Notes: generated by a model not told the origin, from the sequence alone. Positions 53,886 through 63,645 are shown, counted from the stretch's first letter. The stretch is 64,000 nucleotides of DNA from Cytobacillus oceanisediminis (GCF_003182355.1 NZ_QGTW01000004.1:326298-390297), one strand, 5' to 3'. A program made the numbers and translations.

Positions 53886-54725
53886 CTAAACACTCTCTGC
53901 AGTCTTCATAAACCTTTTAATATGCTGCAGGACATCTTCAGGCCGTTCTTCCGGCACAAGATGGCCGGTATCTTTTAATACAACCAGCCTGGAGTTCTTC
54001 AAATCCTTATTCAGCCGTTTCCCAATGTGAAGCGGAACGACTCTGTCATGCTCTCCCCAAATTAACAGGCATGGAGTTACAATCCTTTTCAAGGCAGCCG
54101 GCGGCAAATCGCCTTCCCGGTCGCGGATCATTCTGGTCAATGCACGAAAAATATCATCCTCTAAAAATGGCGACAAATACCCATAGAGCATCTCGTCATC
54201 AATCATGGAATGATCATGGACAACGTTTTTCAAATTTTGTTTTACTCCAGAACGCTGAAGATATAATTTTACATACAAATGAAAGAACGGTATGTAGCTG
54301 GAAAAAATAAGATGGGGCTTCATCCTTTTCATATAGCCGGAGCTGCATAATAACACCGCCTGGTCTACGAGTTCAGGCTTGGAATGGGCGACATTCAAAA
54401 CGATCTGTCCTCCCATTGAATGGCCAACTAATGTAACTTTTTCAAAGCCGAGCTTTTCTGATAATTGGATGACGGTTTTCGCCAGATTTTCGTAGGAGTA
54501 AACAAACTGGCGGGACTTGCCGCTTTTGCCAAAGGGCGGCAAGTCGACTGAAATGACATTGAATTCTGTCTTCAATAAAGGAATCAGCCTGCGAAAGCTA
54601 AAAGTCGATGACAGGAAGCCATGCAGCAGAACCAGTGTTTCCCTGGAAGATTCGTGTTTGTAATACTCAAAGTAAACATCCGTTCCATTGATAGGCTCCG
54701 TTCCTGAAAAAGTCGTCTCTTCCAT
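53886..54725 (-). CDS. yugF: YugF-like alpha/beta hydrolase
   Basis: 279 residues. Alpha/beta-hydrolase fold: oxyanion LLHGFLSSTFSF, nucleophile elbow GHSMGG (Ser), IWGEHDRVVP (Asp) and DTGHLVPEE (His). Substrate unknown. Divergent from alaR. GGAGGGG precedes the ATG. Confidence 0.85.
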   Translation of the reverse strand: MEETTFSGTEPINGTDVYFEYYKHESSRETLVLLHGFLSSTFSFRRLIPLLKTEFNVISVDLPPFGKSGKSRQFVYSYENLAKTVIQLSEKLGFEKVTLVGHSMGGQIVLNVAHSKPELVDQAVLLCSSGYMKRMKPHLIFSSYIPFFHLYVKLYLQRSGVKQNLKNVVHDHSMIDDEMLYGYLSPFLEDDIFRALTRMIRDREGDLPPAALKRIVTPCLLIWGEHDRVVPLHIGKRLNKDLKNSRLVVLKDTGHLVPEERPEDVLQHIKRFMKTAESV

Positions 54726-54783
54726 TGGCTTTCCCCTCCTTGTTTTTCTAAACTTCCCTATATTTTCCCCTCAATTTCAATCC

Positions 54784-54839
54784 TGACACATATGATTTTA
54801 TAAATTTTAAAAAATAATAAAAGTGACACATTTATTTTC
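54784..54839 (+). promoter_or_regulatory. Direct repeats upstream of alaR-alaT
   Basis: TGACACATATGATTTT at 54784 and TGACACATTTATTTTC at 54824 are 40 bases apart, about four helical turns. A TATAAT lies near 54852. The repeats are candidate AlaR sites, by position and spacing only. Confidence 0.4.
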
Positions 54840-54903
54840 AGCAGTTTTTGCTATAATGGAACTATTTTATAGAGTAAATCACTAAAGGATAGGAGCTGCA
54901 AAG

Positions 54904-55407
54904 ATGAAATTATCAGAAAAACAAATAGAGATTTTGGAAATTTTAGAAAATAATAGTGCGCGAATCCCGGTTGAAGACATTGCGAAAATGGCTGAATTGA
55001 GTATTGAGGAAACAAATGAGGCTTTAGAAAAGCTTGAGGAATTAAAGGTTTTAGTCCGCTATACTTCGGTTATTGATTGGTCGAAGGTAGATGGTCATGA
55101 GGGTGTTACCGCGATGATAGATGTGAAGGTGGCTCCTAAACGCGGAGTGGGCTTTGATGAGGTTGCCCAAAGAATTTACCGCTTTAAAGAGGTAAGGTCG
55201 GTTTATTTAATGTCTGGCGCTTATGATCTTTCCGTTATTGTTGAAGGACGTTCCATGAATGAGGTAGCCCGGTTTGTTTCTGAAAAATTGTCCACACTCG
55301 ACTCGGTCTTGTCAACTACGACCCATTTTATTTTGAAAAAATATAAGCATGACGGAACAATCTTTGAACAAAATGAAGATGACAAACGAATCGTGGTGTC
55401 ACCATAA
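54904..55407 (+). CDS. alaR: Lrp/AsnC-family regulator AlaR
   Basis: 167 residues. N-terminal winged helix (KQIEILEILENNSARIPVEDIAKMAELSIEETNEAL) and C-terminal AsnC ligand domain (VRSVYLMSGAYDLSVIVEG). Translationally coupled to alaT (stop and start share a base). B. subtilis AlaR is thought to control alaT in response to alanine. Confidence 0.88.
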   Translation: MKLSEKQIEILEILENNSARIPVEDIAKMAELSIEETNEALEKLEELKVLVRYTSVIDWSKVDGHEGVTAMIDVKVAPKRGVGFDEVAQRIYRFKEVRSVYLMSGAYDLSVIVEGRSMNEVARFVSEKLSTLDSVLSTTTHFILKKYKHDGTIFEQNEDDKRIVVSP

Positions 55408-56582
55408 TGAACCGTACTAAAACCTATCTTTCTAAAACGGTTGAAGAACTGAAGCCTTCAGGAATTCGCCGCTTTTTTGACCTGGCTGCAGGTATGGAAG
55501 GCGTCATCTCCCTGGGGGTGGGGGAACCTGATTTCGTAACGCCCTGGTCTGTAAGGGAAGCTGCAATCCTGTCCCTTGAGCAGGGATATACGTCTTATAC
55601 TGCCAACGCTGGTTTAATGGAGCTTCGGGAAGAGATTGCGAGTTATATGCAGAAAAGCTTCGGTGTTTCCTATTCTGCACAAAAGGAAATCACAGTCACA
55701 GTTGGGGCGAGCCAGGCCTTGGATATTGCCCTAAGAGCCATTCTTGATCCCGGTGACGAGGTGATTGTTGTTGAACCGAGCTTTGTTTCCTATGTTCCCT
55801 TAGTAGCTCTTGCTGGCGGGGTCCCTGTACAGGTTCAAACGCTAAAAGAGTTCGGCTTTAAAATTCAGCCTGAACAGCTGGAAAAAGCAATTACAGGACG
55901 GACAAAAGCGATCATGCTTTGTTCCCCAAATAATCCGACAGGAACCATGCTTAGCAAAAGTGAGCTCGAGAATATTGCGAAAATCGCAGAAAAGAATGAC
56001 CTGCTAGTGCTGTCAGATGAGATTTACGCTGAATTGGCGTATGAGGGAGAGTATACAAGTTTTGCTGCCATCAGCGGGATGCGCAAAAGAACGATTTTAA
56101 TATCCGGCTTTTCAAAGGGGTTTGCAATGACAGGCTGGAGGCTGGGGTTTGTTTGCGCTCCGGAGGCAATCTCCCAGGCTATGCTTAAAATACACCAGTA
56201 TGCGATGATGTGTGCTCCGACCATGGCGCAATTCGCGGCCCTGGAAGCTTTAAAAACAGGCAGGACAGAAGTAGAAGAAATGAAAAAAAGCTACAGGCGC
56301 AGGCGGAATTATTTCGTTCAGTCACTTAATGATCTTGGATTAACATGCCATGTGCCTGGTGGAGCGTTTTATGCGTTTCCGTCTATTGAAAGTACAGGCT
56401 TTTCGTCAGAGGAATTTGCAGAAAAGCTATTATTGGCGGAAAAAGTAGCAGTCGTCCCAGGCAATATCTTTGGCGAAAGCGGTGAAGGTCACGTGCGCTG
56501 CTCCTATGCGACATCCATGGAACAGCTTCAGGAAGCCATAAAGCGAATCGGCCGTTTCCTTGAACGAAGCCAAAAGGCATAA
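55407..56582 (+). CDS. alaT: Class I/II aminotransferase AlaT
   Basis: 391 residues, fold-type I PLP enzyme: GVGEPDFVTP, NNPTGTMLS, SDEIYAEL and PLP lysine in SGFSKGFAMTGWRLG. Probably pyruvate-glutamate transamination giving alanine. Second gene of the alaR-alaT unit. Confidence 0.9.
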   Translation: MNRTKTYLSKTVEELKPSGIRRFFDLAAGMEGVISLGVGEPDFVTPWSVREAAILSLEQGYTSYTANAGLMELREEIASYMQKSFGVSYSAQKEITVTVGASQALDIALRAILDPGDEVIVVEPSFVSYVPLVALAGGVPVQVQTLKEFGFKIQPEQLEKAITGRTKAIMLCSPNNPTGTMLSKSELENIAKIAEKNDLLVLSDEIYAELAYEGEYTSFAAISGMRKRTILISGFSKGFAMTGWRLGFVCAPEAISQAMLKIHQYAMMCAPTMAQFAALEALKTGRTEVEEMKKSYRRRRNYFVQSLNDLGLTCHVPGGAFYAFPSIESTGFSSEEFAEKLLLAEKVAVVPGNIFGESGEGHVRCSYATSMEQLQEAIKRIGRFLERSQKA

Positions 56583-56619
56583 AAAAAGGACAATCCATTA
56601 CAGATTGTCAACTTCAAAA

Positions 56620-56677
56620 AGGGGGGGAATACTAGAAAGCCTTATAATACAAGGCTAACCAGTATTCCCCTTTTTAT
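56620..56677. terminator. Bidirectional terminator between alaT and the XRE gene
   Basis: Long stem GGGGAATACT...AAGCCTT / AAGGCT...AGTATTCCCC with T run after it on plus and after the G run on minus. Confidence 0.85.
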
Positions 56678-56692
56678 ACTTGATTTTTAAAA

Positions 56693-57055
56693 TTATTTAT
56701 TATGATACTTGATTTCGTAGAGCATTTGCATGACCCTCAGAAAATCCTCTTCACTGATTTCCTTTGCTTTTCTTAGTATGAGCTTTGCCTTTTTTGTGCC
56801 GATTTCACGTACTAGCTGTTCGATTTCATAATCAATTCCAGTCTGGTTTGTCAGCAGCTCCTGTTCAAGAAGCTCTGAAGCAGGAATATCAAGTGCTGTA
56901 GAAATTTTTAGAACAGTTTGGGTATCCGGAATTTGGTCCCCGCTTTCATATTTTGCAATGGTACCAGTTCCAACCCTCACTTTTAACGCAAGCTGCTGCT
57001 GGGACATATTCGCACGTTCCCGGCATGCCTTAATGTTATTGCCGATGTTTGACAT
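56693..57055 (-). CDS. XRE-family transcriptional regulator
   Basis: 120 residues. HTH_3 domain at the N-terminus (KACRERANMSQQQLALKVRVGTGTIAKYESGD), then a helical C-terminal extension that may dimerise. Target unknown; not part of a phage module here. AAAGGGGTGATGG precedes the ATG. Confidence 0.82.
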   Translation of the reverse strand: MSNIGNNIKACRERANMSQQQLALKVRVGTGTIAKYESGDQIPDTQTVLKISTALDIPASELLEQELLTNQTGIDYEIEQLVREIGTKKAKLILRKAKEISEEDFLRVMQMLYEIKYHNK

Positions 57056-57298
57056 GATCCATCACCCCTTTTATCATTTTCTCCGATTACTATTTTATCA
57101 TGTGGGGCTGTCTGTTATGGCCGTTCTTCGTGAACATTTCGTTAACATCTCCCGCATAAAACGGCATCAAGACTTTCCTGCAAGAAAGTTTAGTATCCGA
57201 AGGCATAAATGGGAATACAAACTGCTTGGAAATGCCAGATTGGTTCAACTGAACAGCATTGGGTGTAAAAGAGTCCCGATGACGGAAGTTGCACTTTA

Positions 57299-58642
57299 CT
57301 ATAGAATCCCAAAAGAATGCAGGAAAACAAATAAAATTGCTACGGGCACGAGATACCGGATAGATAGGTACCATAGATCAAAGATCAGGCCAATCCCCTT
57401 TGTGCCGGCATGCAGTTCCTCCTTTACAGCTTGTCGGGGAATTCTGTAGCCCACGAACAGAGAAATAAATAATGCACCAAGCGGAAGGCCAATATTGCTG
57501 GCAATAAAATCCGCAAAATCAAAAATGGATTTATTAAAAATCAATACATCCGACAAAACGCCAAATGAAAGGGCACTTGGAACGCCGGCAAGGAAAATAA
57601 GCAATCCGAAAGACCATGCCGCTGTTTTTCTTTTTTCGGTTTTGTCCTTTACCAGGGCTGCCACCCCAATTTCCAGGATGGAAAAAGCGGATGTTAACGT
57701 AGCGAATAAAAGCAGCACAAGGAAGACCGTTAAAAAAATACCGCCAAATGCGATTTCATTAAATACGGCTGGCAGTACGACAAATACAAGACCCGGTCCG
57801 GCGCCAGGTTCAAATCCCAAAGCGAAAACCGCAGGGAAAATAACCAAGCCTGCCAAAAGGGAAATGATAATGTTTAAGCCAACAACTGAGAAGGCCGACT
57901 TGGTTAGATTATCTTCTTTTGAAAGGTAAGAAGCATAGGTAACCATGACGGAAATACCTACACTTAATGCAAAAAAGGATTGCCCGAGCGCAAGAAGTAC
58001 CGTTTCAGCATTTATGTTATTAAAATCAGGCTTTAATAAAAACTCGACTCCCTCGAGCGCACCTTCCAGGGTAAGCGAACGGAATACCAAAATAATAAAA
58101 AGAATAAATAAAGCGGGCATCATGTATTTGCTGGCCCGTTCAATCCCTTTTTGGATACCGCCCTGAACAACCGAAATGGTCATAAGCATAAAAATCAGTT
58201 GCAGCACAACAACCTCTGTTGGATTGGCAATAATATTTTTGAAGAGGCTTGCGTATTCCGTCTGTGAAAGGCCTGTTAGCGTACCTGTAAAGCTTCTCCA
58301 AAGGTATGAAAGAATCCATCCGCCGACAACACTATAAAAGGACAGGATAATAAACGAGACAGTGACTCCGCCAATCCCAAGCCAATGCCAGCCAGATCCC
58401 GGTGCTAAAACCTTGTAAGCTGTAACAGCATCTTTTTGTGTTCTGCGCCCAATAATAAATTCAGCAATTAAAATGGGAGCGCCAATAAAAATGGTTAATA
58501 GAAGAAAAATGGCAAAAAAGATTCCGCCCCCATTTGTGCCAGCAATATAAGGGAATTTCCAAATAGCTCCTAAACCAATGGCAGATCCGGCTGCAGCTAA
58601 AATGAAGCCAAGTTTTGAAGTCCATTGTTCATGTTTTTTCAT
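57299..58642 (-). CDS. Sodium-dependent (NSS/SNF) amino-acid transporter
   Basis: 447 residues, eleven to twelve helices. NSS signature at the start: [34 protein letters not shown], which contributes the Na+ and substrate sites in LeuT-type proteins. Imports amino acids (tryptophan, leucine or others) with Na+; specificity unknown. AAAGGAGTA precedes the ATG. A 240-base region with no gene separates it from the XRE gene. Confidence 0.88.
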   Translation of the reverse strand: MKKHEQWTSKLGFILAAAGSAIGLGAIWKFPYIAGTNGGGIFFAIFLLLTIFIGAPILIAEFIIGRRTQKDAVTAYKVLAPGSGWHWLGIGGVTVSFIILSFYSVVGGWILSYLWRSFTGTLTGLSQTEYASLFKNIIANPTEVVVLQLIFMLMTISVVQGGIQKGIERASKYMMPALFILFIILVFRSLTLEGALEGVEFLLKPDFNNINAETVLLALGQSFFALSVGISVMVTYASYLSKEDNLTKSAFSVVGLNIIISLLAGLVIFPAVFALGFEPGAGPGLVFVVLPAVFNEIAFGGIFLTVFLVLLLFATLTSAFSILEIGVAALVKDKTEKRKTAAWSFGLLIFLAGVPSALSFGVLSDVLIFNKSIFDFADFIASNIGLPLGALFISLFVGYRIPRQAVKEELHAGTKGIGLIFDLWYLSIRYLVPVAILFVFLHSFGIL

Positions 58643-58869
58643 AAATTACTCCTTTAAAATAATGTGAAACTTTTTTAGCTGGAGGTTTTTTACCCTTAGA
58701 TATTAAAGACTCCAGAAAAGATATTTGTCCATCTTACTATGCTTTCCGAAAATTGTGTAGGGTAATTCTATTGTTTGCAGAATGTTTCATTATATTAAAA
58801 GAAAGGAAATGTTTAGGGTGGAAAGCGAGAATGGAATAAAATGGGTTAGTTGTTAATCCTTTTTCATTT

Positions 58870-58898
58870 TTGATATTTCTCCTTAGTTGTGATATAAT
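58870..58898 (+). promoter_or_regulatory. Sigma-A promoter of yugI
   Basis: TTGATA, exactly 17 bases, TATAAT. It lies 52 bases before the yugI ATG. The rest of the 300-base gap upstream shows no gene. Confidence 0.75.
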
Positions 58899-58949
58899 TT
58901 TTTATTGCGTATAAAGAGATAAAATATGAATATAAATAGGAGTGTTTTC

Positions 58950-59348
58950 ATGTCTGAGAAAATCGAAGTAGGCAGTGTTATTACAGGAAAGGTTACAGGT
59001 ATTCAGCCATACGGTGCGTTCGTGGCACTGGATGAGAATACACAAGGATTAGTGCATATTTCCGAGGTAACTCATGGATTCGTTAAAGATATTAACGAAC
59101 ATCTTAAAGTCGGCGACGAAGTAAAAGTAAAAGTTTTATCTGTTGACGAAGAAGCAGGTAAAATCGGATTATCAATCCGCGCAACAGAAGAAGCGCCACA
59201 AGCAGAGGCAAAAGCTAAGAAGCCTCGCAAACGCCAGGCAGCGCCAATCAAAATGGAAGATGAATCTGCACAAGGATTCAACACACTTAAAGATAAGCTT
59301 CAAGAGTGGATCGAACAATCCCAGCGCGAAGACCTTATCAAGAAGTAA
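58950..59348 (+). CDS. yugI: S1 RNA-binding domain protein, general stress protein 13
   Basis: 132 residues from ATG 58950 (AGGAGT upstream). One S1 domain near residues 5-75 (GSVITGKVTGIQPYGAFVALDENTQGLVHISEVTHGFV), then a Lys/Arg/Ala linker and a helical tail. Ribosome-associated stress protein in B. subtilis. Own promoter and terminator. Confidence 0.9.
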   Translation: MSEKIEVGSVITGKVTGIQPYGAFVALDENTQGLVHISEVTHGFVKDINEHLKVGDEVKVKVLSVDEEAGKIGLSIRATEEAPQAEAKAKKPRKRQAAPIKMEDESAQGFNTLKDKLQEWIEQSQREDLIKK

Positions 59349-59355
59349 TACTTGG

Positions 59356-59386
59356 GAAGCCGGGCTTTGGCCCGGTTTTTTATTTT
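59356..59386 (+). terminator. Terminator after yugI
   Basis: Stem GCCGGGC / GCCCGG with loop TTTG, then TTTTTTA. Confidence 0.85.
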
Positions 59387-59469
59387 ATTGGTTACAAAGC
59401 TGAGTTTCCTTAATTGCCCATGCTGGAAAGAGTGCTTTTTAATTATGCAAAAAATCCTTGCTTTTACAC

Positions 59470-59503
59470 GCAAAATGAGCGTGCGCTCGAAAAAATATTT
59501 TGC
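59470..59503 (+). promoter_or_regulatory. Putative activator-binding site (UAS) upstream of NhaC paralogue 2
   Basis: GCAAAAT and ATTTTGC form an inverted pair; the right part AAAAATATTTTGC is identical to 63648-63660 upstream of rocA. It lies about 80 bases upstream of a sigma-54 -24 element, the normal place for an enhancer. Confidence 0.5.
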
Positions 59504-59582
59504 ATACTAATTTACATAGAAATCCCCAGCCGATGCATTTTTTTAACATAAAAATTCAGAAAAATGGAGGAATTAAATGTTT

Positions 59583-59598
59583 TGGCATTAATCTTGCA
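59583..59598 (+). promoter_or_regulatory. Sigma-54 promoter of NhaC paralogue 2
   Basis: TGGCAT-N5-TTGCA matches the -24/-12 consensus TGGCAC-N5-TTGCA with one change. It lies 40 bases before the ATG at 59639. Confidence 0.75.
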
Positions 59599-59638
59599 AT
59601 GACTATTAAAAGGGTATTACTTTAAAGGAGGAACATAT

Positions 59639-61066
59639 ATGGGAGAAACGACAGGGAAGAAGATTCCGTTTGGGATGGCTGTACTGCCGCTTTTGGTGAT
59701 GATCGCTGTTATGGCTGTCACGATTGTAAAATTTGAGGGTAGTCCGCATGTGCCATTAATTACAGGAACAATTGTATCCGCTTTCATCGCTTGGCGTTTT
59801 GGATTTAAATGGAATGATATAGAAGAAGGTTTTTATAAAGGGATTCGATTGGCTCTTCCAGCAATCCTCATTATTATTATGGTTGGCCTGACGATTGGGT
59901 CCTGGATTGGCGGCGGAATTGTCGCAACGATGATTTACTATGGATTAAAGCTTATTACGCCTTCCATGTTCTTGGTTTCAATATGCGTCATCAGTGCGAT
60001 TGTAACACTGGCTATTGGAAGCTCCTGGTCCACAATGGGAACGATCGGGGTTGCAGGCATGGGAATTGGGATCAGTATGGGTATTCCGGCTCCGATGGTG
60101 GCAGGTGCTATTATTTCCGGTGCGTATTTTGGGGACAAGATGTCGCCGCTATCTGATACAACGAACTTGGCTGCAGGGATTACCGGCACGGACTTGTTTG
60201 AGCATATCCGCCACATGTTTTACACGACCATTCCTGCTCTGGTGATTGCAGTACTTGTGTATTGGTTTATGGGCAGGCAGTTTGGCAGCAATGAATTAAA
60301 CAATGAAAATATTTCAGAGGTAATGAAGGTGCTTTCAGAGAGCTTCGTCATTTCTCCCGGGCTTCTGCTTGTACCTGTATTGGTCATTTTTCTGGTAGCC
60401 AAAAAAGTTCCGGCCCTGCCTGCCTTGGCGGCTGGAGTTGTGCTTGGCTGGTTCTGCCATATTTTCATTCAAGGCGGTTCAGTAGGAGATGCTGTAAATA
60501 CGCTGCAGGGCGGATTTTCAATCGAAAGCGGAAATGGCCTTGTGGATGACCTTTTCAACAGAGGCGGCATCGATGATATGATGTACACCGTTTCGTTAAC
60601 CATTGTCGCGATGACCTTTGGCGGTGTGATGGAACAGACAGGAATGCTTAAAGCGATTGTCGATCAGATTCTGAAGCTGGCCCGTTCAGCGCGAAGCCTT
60701 GTGGCTACAACGGTTCTATCATCCTTTTTCACAAATGTTGCCGCAGCAGAGCAATATATATCCATCCTGTTGCCTGGTAGGATGTATGCACAGGCCTATA
60801 AGGATAGAAATCTGCAATCCAAAAATCTTTCACGCGCACTGGAGGATGGAGGAACTGTAACTTCTGTATTTGTCCCGTGGAATACCTGCGCGGTGTTTAT
60901 TTTTTCAACACTGTCCGTACATCCATTTGAATACGCACCATATGCGATATTGAATTTCACTGTGCCAATCCTGGCCATAATTTTTGCCCTGCTTGGCTAC
61001 AAAATTACTTTTATGAGTGATAAAGAGCGAAAAGAAATAGAAGCAAACGATCAGAAGGCATCTTAA
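59639..61066 (+). CDS. NhaC family Na+/H+ (amino-acid?) antiporter, paralogue 2
   Basis: 475 residues, closely similar to the protein at 9922 along its whole length (FEGSPHVPLI, AIGSSWSTMGTIGVAGMGIGISMG, GDKMSPLSDTT, ALEDGGTVTSVFVPWNTC). AAAGGAGG is well placed before the ATG. The sigma-54 promoter and a site shared with rocA imply control by the adjacent RocR-type activator, so the likely cargo is an amino acid of the arginine/ornithine/proline group or a related exchange. That is inferred. Confidence 0.88.
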   Translation: MGETTGKKIPFGMAVLPLLVMIAVMAVTIVKFEGSPHVPLITGTIVSAFIAWRFGFKWNDIEEGFYKGIRLALPAILIIIMVGLTIGSWIGGGIVATMIYYGLKLITPSMFLVSICVISAIVTLAIGSSWSTMGTIGVAGMGIGISMGIPAPMVAGAIISGAYFGDKMSPLSDTTNLAAGITGTDLFEHIRHMFYTTIPALVIAVLVYWFMGRQFGSNELNNENISEVMKVLSESFVISPGLLLVPVLVIFLVAKKVPALPALAAGVVLGWFCHIFIQGGSVGDAVNTLQGGFSIESGNGLVDDLFNRGGIDDMMYTVSLTIVAMTFGGVMEQTGMLKAIVDQILKLARSARSLVATTVLSSFFTNVAAAEQYISILLPGRMYAQAYKDRNLQSKNLSRALEDGGTVTSVFVPWNTCAVFIFSTLSVHPFEYAPYAILNFTVPILAIIFALLGYKITFMSDKERKEIEANDQKAS

Positions 61067-61068
61067 AA

Positions 61069-61105
61069 AGAAGGCTCTGGATTTTTTCAGAGCCTTTCTC
61101 TTTTA
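61069..61105 (+). terminator. Terminator after NhaC paralogue 2
   Basis: Stem AAGGCTCTG / CAGAGCCTT followed by TCTCTTTT. Confidence 0.85.
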
Positions 61106-61217
61106 TAGGTTAATGGATAGTTCTTCGGGTAAAGGTAAATAGAAGGAAATCAGTATAATTATGAATAGGGAGTTTCAATTAATCAAAAAATACATTTTGT
61201 TGAAAGGAGTGACTTTT

Positions 61218-61583
61218 ATGGCAGAGCAAACACTTTACGAAAAAGTAGGCGGCGGGGAAGCAATTGAAAAAGTGGTTGATTACTTTTATGAGGAACTAGT
61301 GTTGAAGGATCCAACCGTCAATCAATTTTTCGAGCACACCGATATGGTCAAACAGAAACGCCATCAATCTAAATTCATCAGCTATGCGTTGGGAGGGCCT
61401 AATCAATACTCAGGCAATTCAATGGCAAAGGCACACGAAGGCATGAACCTGCAGCCGGAGCACTTTAACGCCATCGCCAAGCACCTCCATGATGCACTTG
61501 CCCATTTTGGTTTGAGCGAAAGGGATATTGACGGAGCTTTAACTCGAGTTGCGGCGCTTCGGGACGATATTCTATACAAATAA
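61218..61583 (+). CDS. Group I truncated hemoglobin
   Basis: 121 residues from ATG 61218 (AAAGGAG upstream). Truncated two-over-two globin: TLYEKVGGGEAIEKVVDYFYEELV, then GGPNQYSGNSMAKAHEGM with the likely proximal His73, and a distal-side Tyr/Gln region. Binds O2 or NO, perhaps for NO detoxification. Single gene with its own terminator. Confidence 0.88.
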   Translation: MAEQTLYEKVGGGEAIEKVVDYFYEELVLKDPTVNQFFEHTDMVKQKRHQSKFISYALGGPNQYSGNSMAKAHEGMNLQPEHFNAIAKHLHDALAHFGLSERDIDGALTRVAALRDDILYK

Positions 61584-61609
61584 AGCTCCCCGCGGGGAGC
61601 TTTTAGTTG
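61581..61609 (+). terminator. Terminator after the globin gene
   Basis: Perfect stem AAAGCTCCCC / GGGGAGCTTT then T-rich sequence. Confidence 0.8.
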
Positions 61610-61622
61610 TTTTTAATATAAA

Positions 61623-61866
61623 GGCTCTGTTAAAGCTTATTGTTGTTTTTTAGCACCCTGTTAATTGGAGCGGAAGGCACGAGACTCCTCGAAAATGCAT
61701 TCGCATTTTCTTACGACGAGGTGTTTATTCGAGGATGCTTATTCAACGTCCTGCGGGAGTGCGGATCAAAGGGAGACCCCGCAGGAGCAAAGCGACGAGG
61801 AGCGTCGGACCGCCCGCGGAAAGGGAGTGCCTCGTGCTGAAATCAACAGGCAAATTTAACAGAGCC
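61623..61866. repeat. MITE-like element with perfect 12-bp terminal inverted repeats
   Basis: Begins GGCTCTGTTAAA and ends TTTAACAGAGCC, an exact inverted pair, 244 bases apart. The inside has a GAAAATGC / GCATTTTC hairpin and GC-rich blocks (CCTGCGGGAGTGCGG, CCCCGCAGGAGC). An open frame inside has no ribosome site. A diverged relative lies at 15894-16080. The remaining 260 bases to the next gene show nothing clear. Confidence 0.8.
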
Positions 61867-62125
61867 AATATAAAAAGAGCTGCCGGATAATTTTATGCTT
61901 GGAAAAAGAACAGTTTATCAGTTTTATCCGCAGAACTTTCAATATTTTAAACCGGCCGGAAATTGGCTATGTTCATGGAATTCTAGGCAGATTCCAACTG
62001 CAAAAAATGAATTAGGCTGCAATTTTTAATAGATTGCCTTCTTTTTCTAGAAAGTTCTGCATCCTCATCGGAGAACTGCCCGCCCTTTTAAGACATATCA
62101 ACGAAACGGCTATTCACTGGCCCAA

Positions 62126-63547
62126 TTAGCTATTATCCTTCTTAACTCCATACTTTCGCAGCCGGTATTGCAGGTTTTGCCGGCTCATGCCAAGAGATTT
62201 TGCAGCTTGGGTTATATTATTGCCATGATGCTTAAGTACTTTTTTTAGATAATAGGTTTCTGCTTCCTGGATGTATTGCTCCAGCGGCTTGATCGGCTTA
62301 TTTTTCTGGATCAGCAGATCATCCATAGTGCCTGTCTCGTTCTCTTCCTCCTTGAATTGCGGTTTGTTCCGGAAATGGAGCGGCAGGTGGATGTAGCTGA
62401 TGGCTTCTTCCAGGTCGATCAGGTTCATGGCGCCTTCAATAATATGCTCCAATTCACGGACATTCCCAGGCCAGTCGTATTGCTCGAATTTGCTCATTAC
62501 GTCTTCGTCGACATCTTCTACATTCATACCGAAAAGCTGATTATATTTTTCGATGAAAAATTGAACGAGGTCCCCGATATCTTTTGTTCTCTCCCTTAAT
62601 GGCGGAATGAAGAGGGACACGACACTTAGTCTATAGTATAAGTCCTTCCGCAAACGGCCTTCTGAGATCGCATCGATTGGATCTTCGTTGATTGTGGCAA
62701 TTATTCTTACATCTACGGTCCGATCTTTCGTATCGCCGACTCTGCGGACTGTTTTTTCCTGCAAAACTCTTAGAAGTTTCGCTTGCAGGGATGGGTTAAG
62801 AGAGTTGATCTCATCCAGCAGAAGGGTTCCGCCATCTGCCTGCTCAAATAATCCCGGGCGCTCAATTGAACCGGTAAAGGCCCCTTTTTTGGTGCCAAAC
62901 AAAAGGCCTTCTATCAAGCTATCTGGCAATGCTGCACAGTTTTGCGAGATAAATGGTTTAGAAGAGCGGCTGCTTCCGTTATGGATGCTTTGCGCAAAAA
63001 GCTCTTTCCCGGTACCGGTTTCGCCGATGATCAAAACAGACGAGCTCGTCCGGGTAGCTCTTTTGCTTGCCTCGATCACTTCCCGAATCTCATCGCTGCT
63101 TCCAATGATGCTATCAAAGGTGTAGCGCGTATCTCCCCTTTTGTTCATGTTTTCCCGGATCAGTTTTTCAAGTTTAGTAACATCGCGGGCAATTTCCATG
63201 GCGCCAATTTGCACACTTCCTTCAATGATTGGAAAAGTGTTATTAATTGTTGTAATTTCCTGGCCCTTATTGTTAAAGTACGTTTGCTTGGCGTTTTTAA
63301 TATTTCTTCCCTTTTGCAGGGCTTGAAGGAGTGTACTGTCTTCATTTTGGTTAAAAGAAAAGACATCAAGCAGGTTCTTATCCAACACATCTTCATAGTT
63401 CATGCCTTCAATCTCAACCATTTTTTTATTGTAGATAATCGTTTTTCCCTCGACATCTACGACATGGACACCGACATCAATTTCATCCAAAATTCGCTGA
63501 AAGATCTTATTTTTTAATTGAAGCTGTTCGAATTCATGCTGATTCAT
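62126..63547 (-). CDS. rocR: RocR-type sigma-54-dependent activator (PAS-AAA+-Fis)
   Basis: 473 residues. N-terminal PAS domain (residues about 15-125), central AAA+ domain with Walker A GETGTGKE (175-182), the sigma-54-contact loop GAFTGS (222-227; GAFTGA in most), Walker B GTLLLDEIN, and a C-terminal Fis-type helix-turn-helix (NNITQAAKSLGMSRQNLQYRLRKYG). Activates sigma-54 promoters using ATP. Divergent from rocA, with two sigma-54 promoters nearby. Identity with RocR is by architecture and context; a paralogue sensing another amino acid is possible. Confidence 0.85.
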   Translation of the reverse strand: MNQHEFEQLQLKNKIFQRILDEIDVGVHVVDVEGKTIIYNKKMVEIEGMNYEDVLDKNLLDVFSFNQNEDSTLLQALQKGRNIKNAKQTYFNNKGQEITTINNTFPIIEGSVQIGAMEIARDVTKLEKLIRENMNKRGDTRYTFDSIIGSSDEIREVIEASKRATRTSSSVLIIGETGTGKELFAQSIHNGSSRSSKPFISQNCAALPDSLIEGLLFGTKKGAFTGSIERPGLFEQADGGTLLLDEINSLNPSLQAKLLRVLQEKTVRRVGDTKDRTVDVRIIATINEDPIDAISEGRLRKDLYYRLSVVSLFIPPLRERTKDIGDLVQFFIEKYNQLFGMNVEDVDEDVMSKFEQYDWPGNVRELEHIIEGAMNLIDLEEAISYIHLPLHFRNKPQFKEEENETGTMDDLLIQKNKPIKPLEQYIQEAETYYLKKVLKHHGNNITQAAKSLGMSRQNLQYRLRKYGVKKDNS

Positions 63548-63645
63548 TGTGGTCTCCTTATCCTGTATTTTATTTAATAGTATAAACTAAATTGAAATAG
63601 TGCAATGGAAATTTGCACCCAAAGATAACTTCGGTCTATCGATGC

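Noticed and set aside
61640..61840. Open frame inside the MITE-like element
   Set aside because: No ribosome site; the frame follows the GC-rich blocks of the repeat and has no protein family character.
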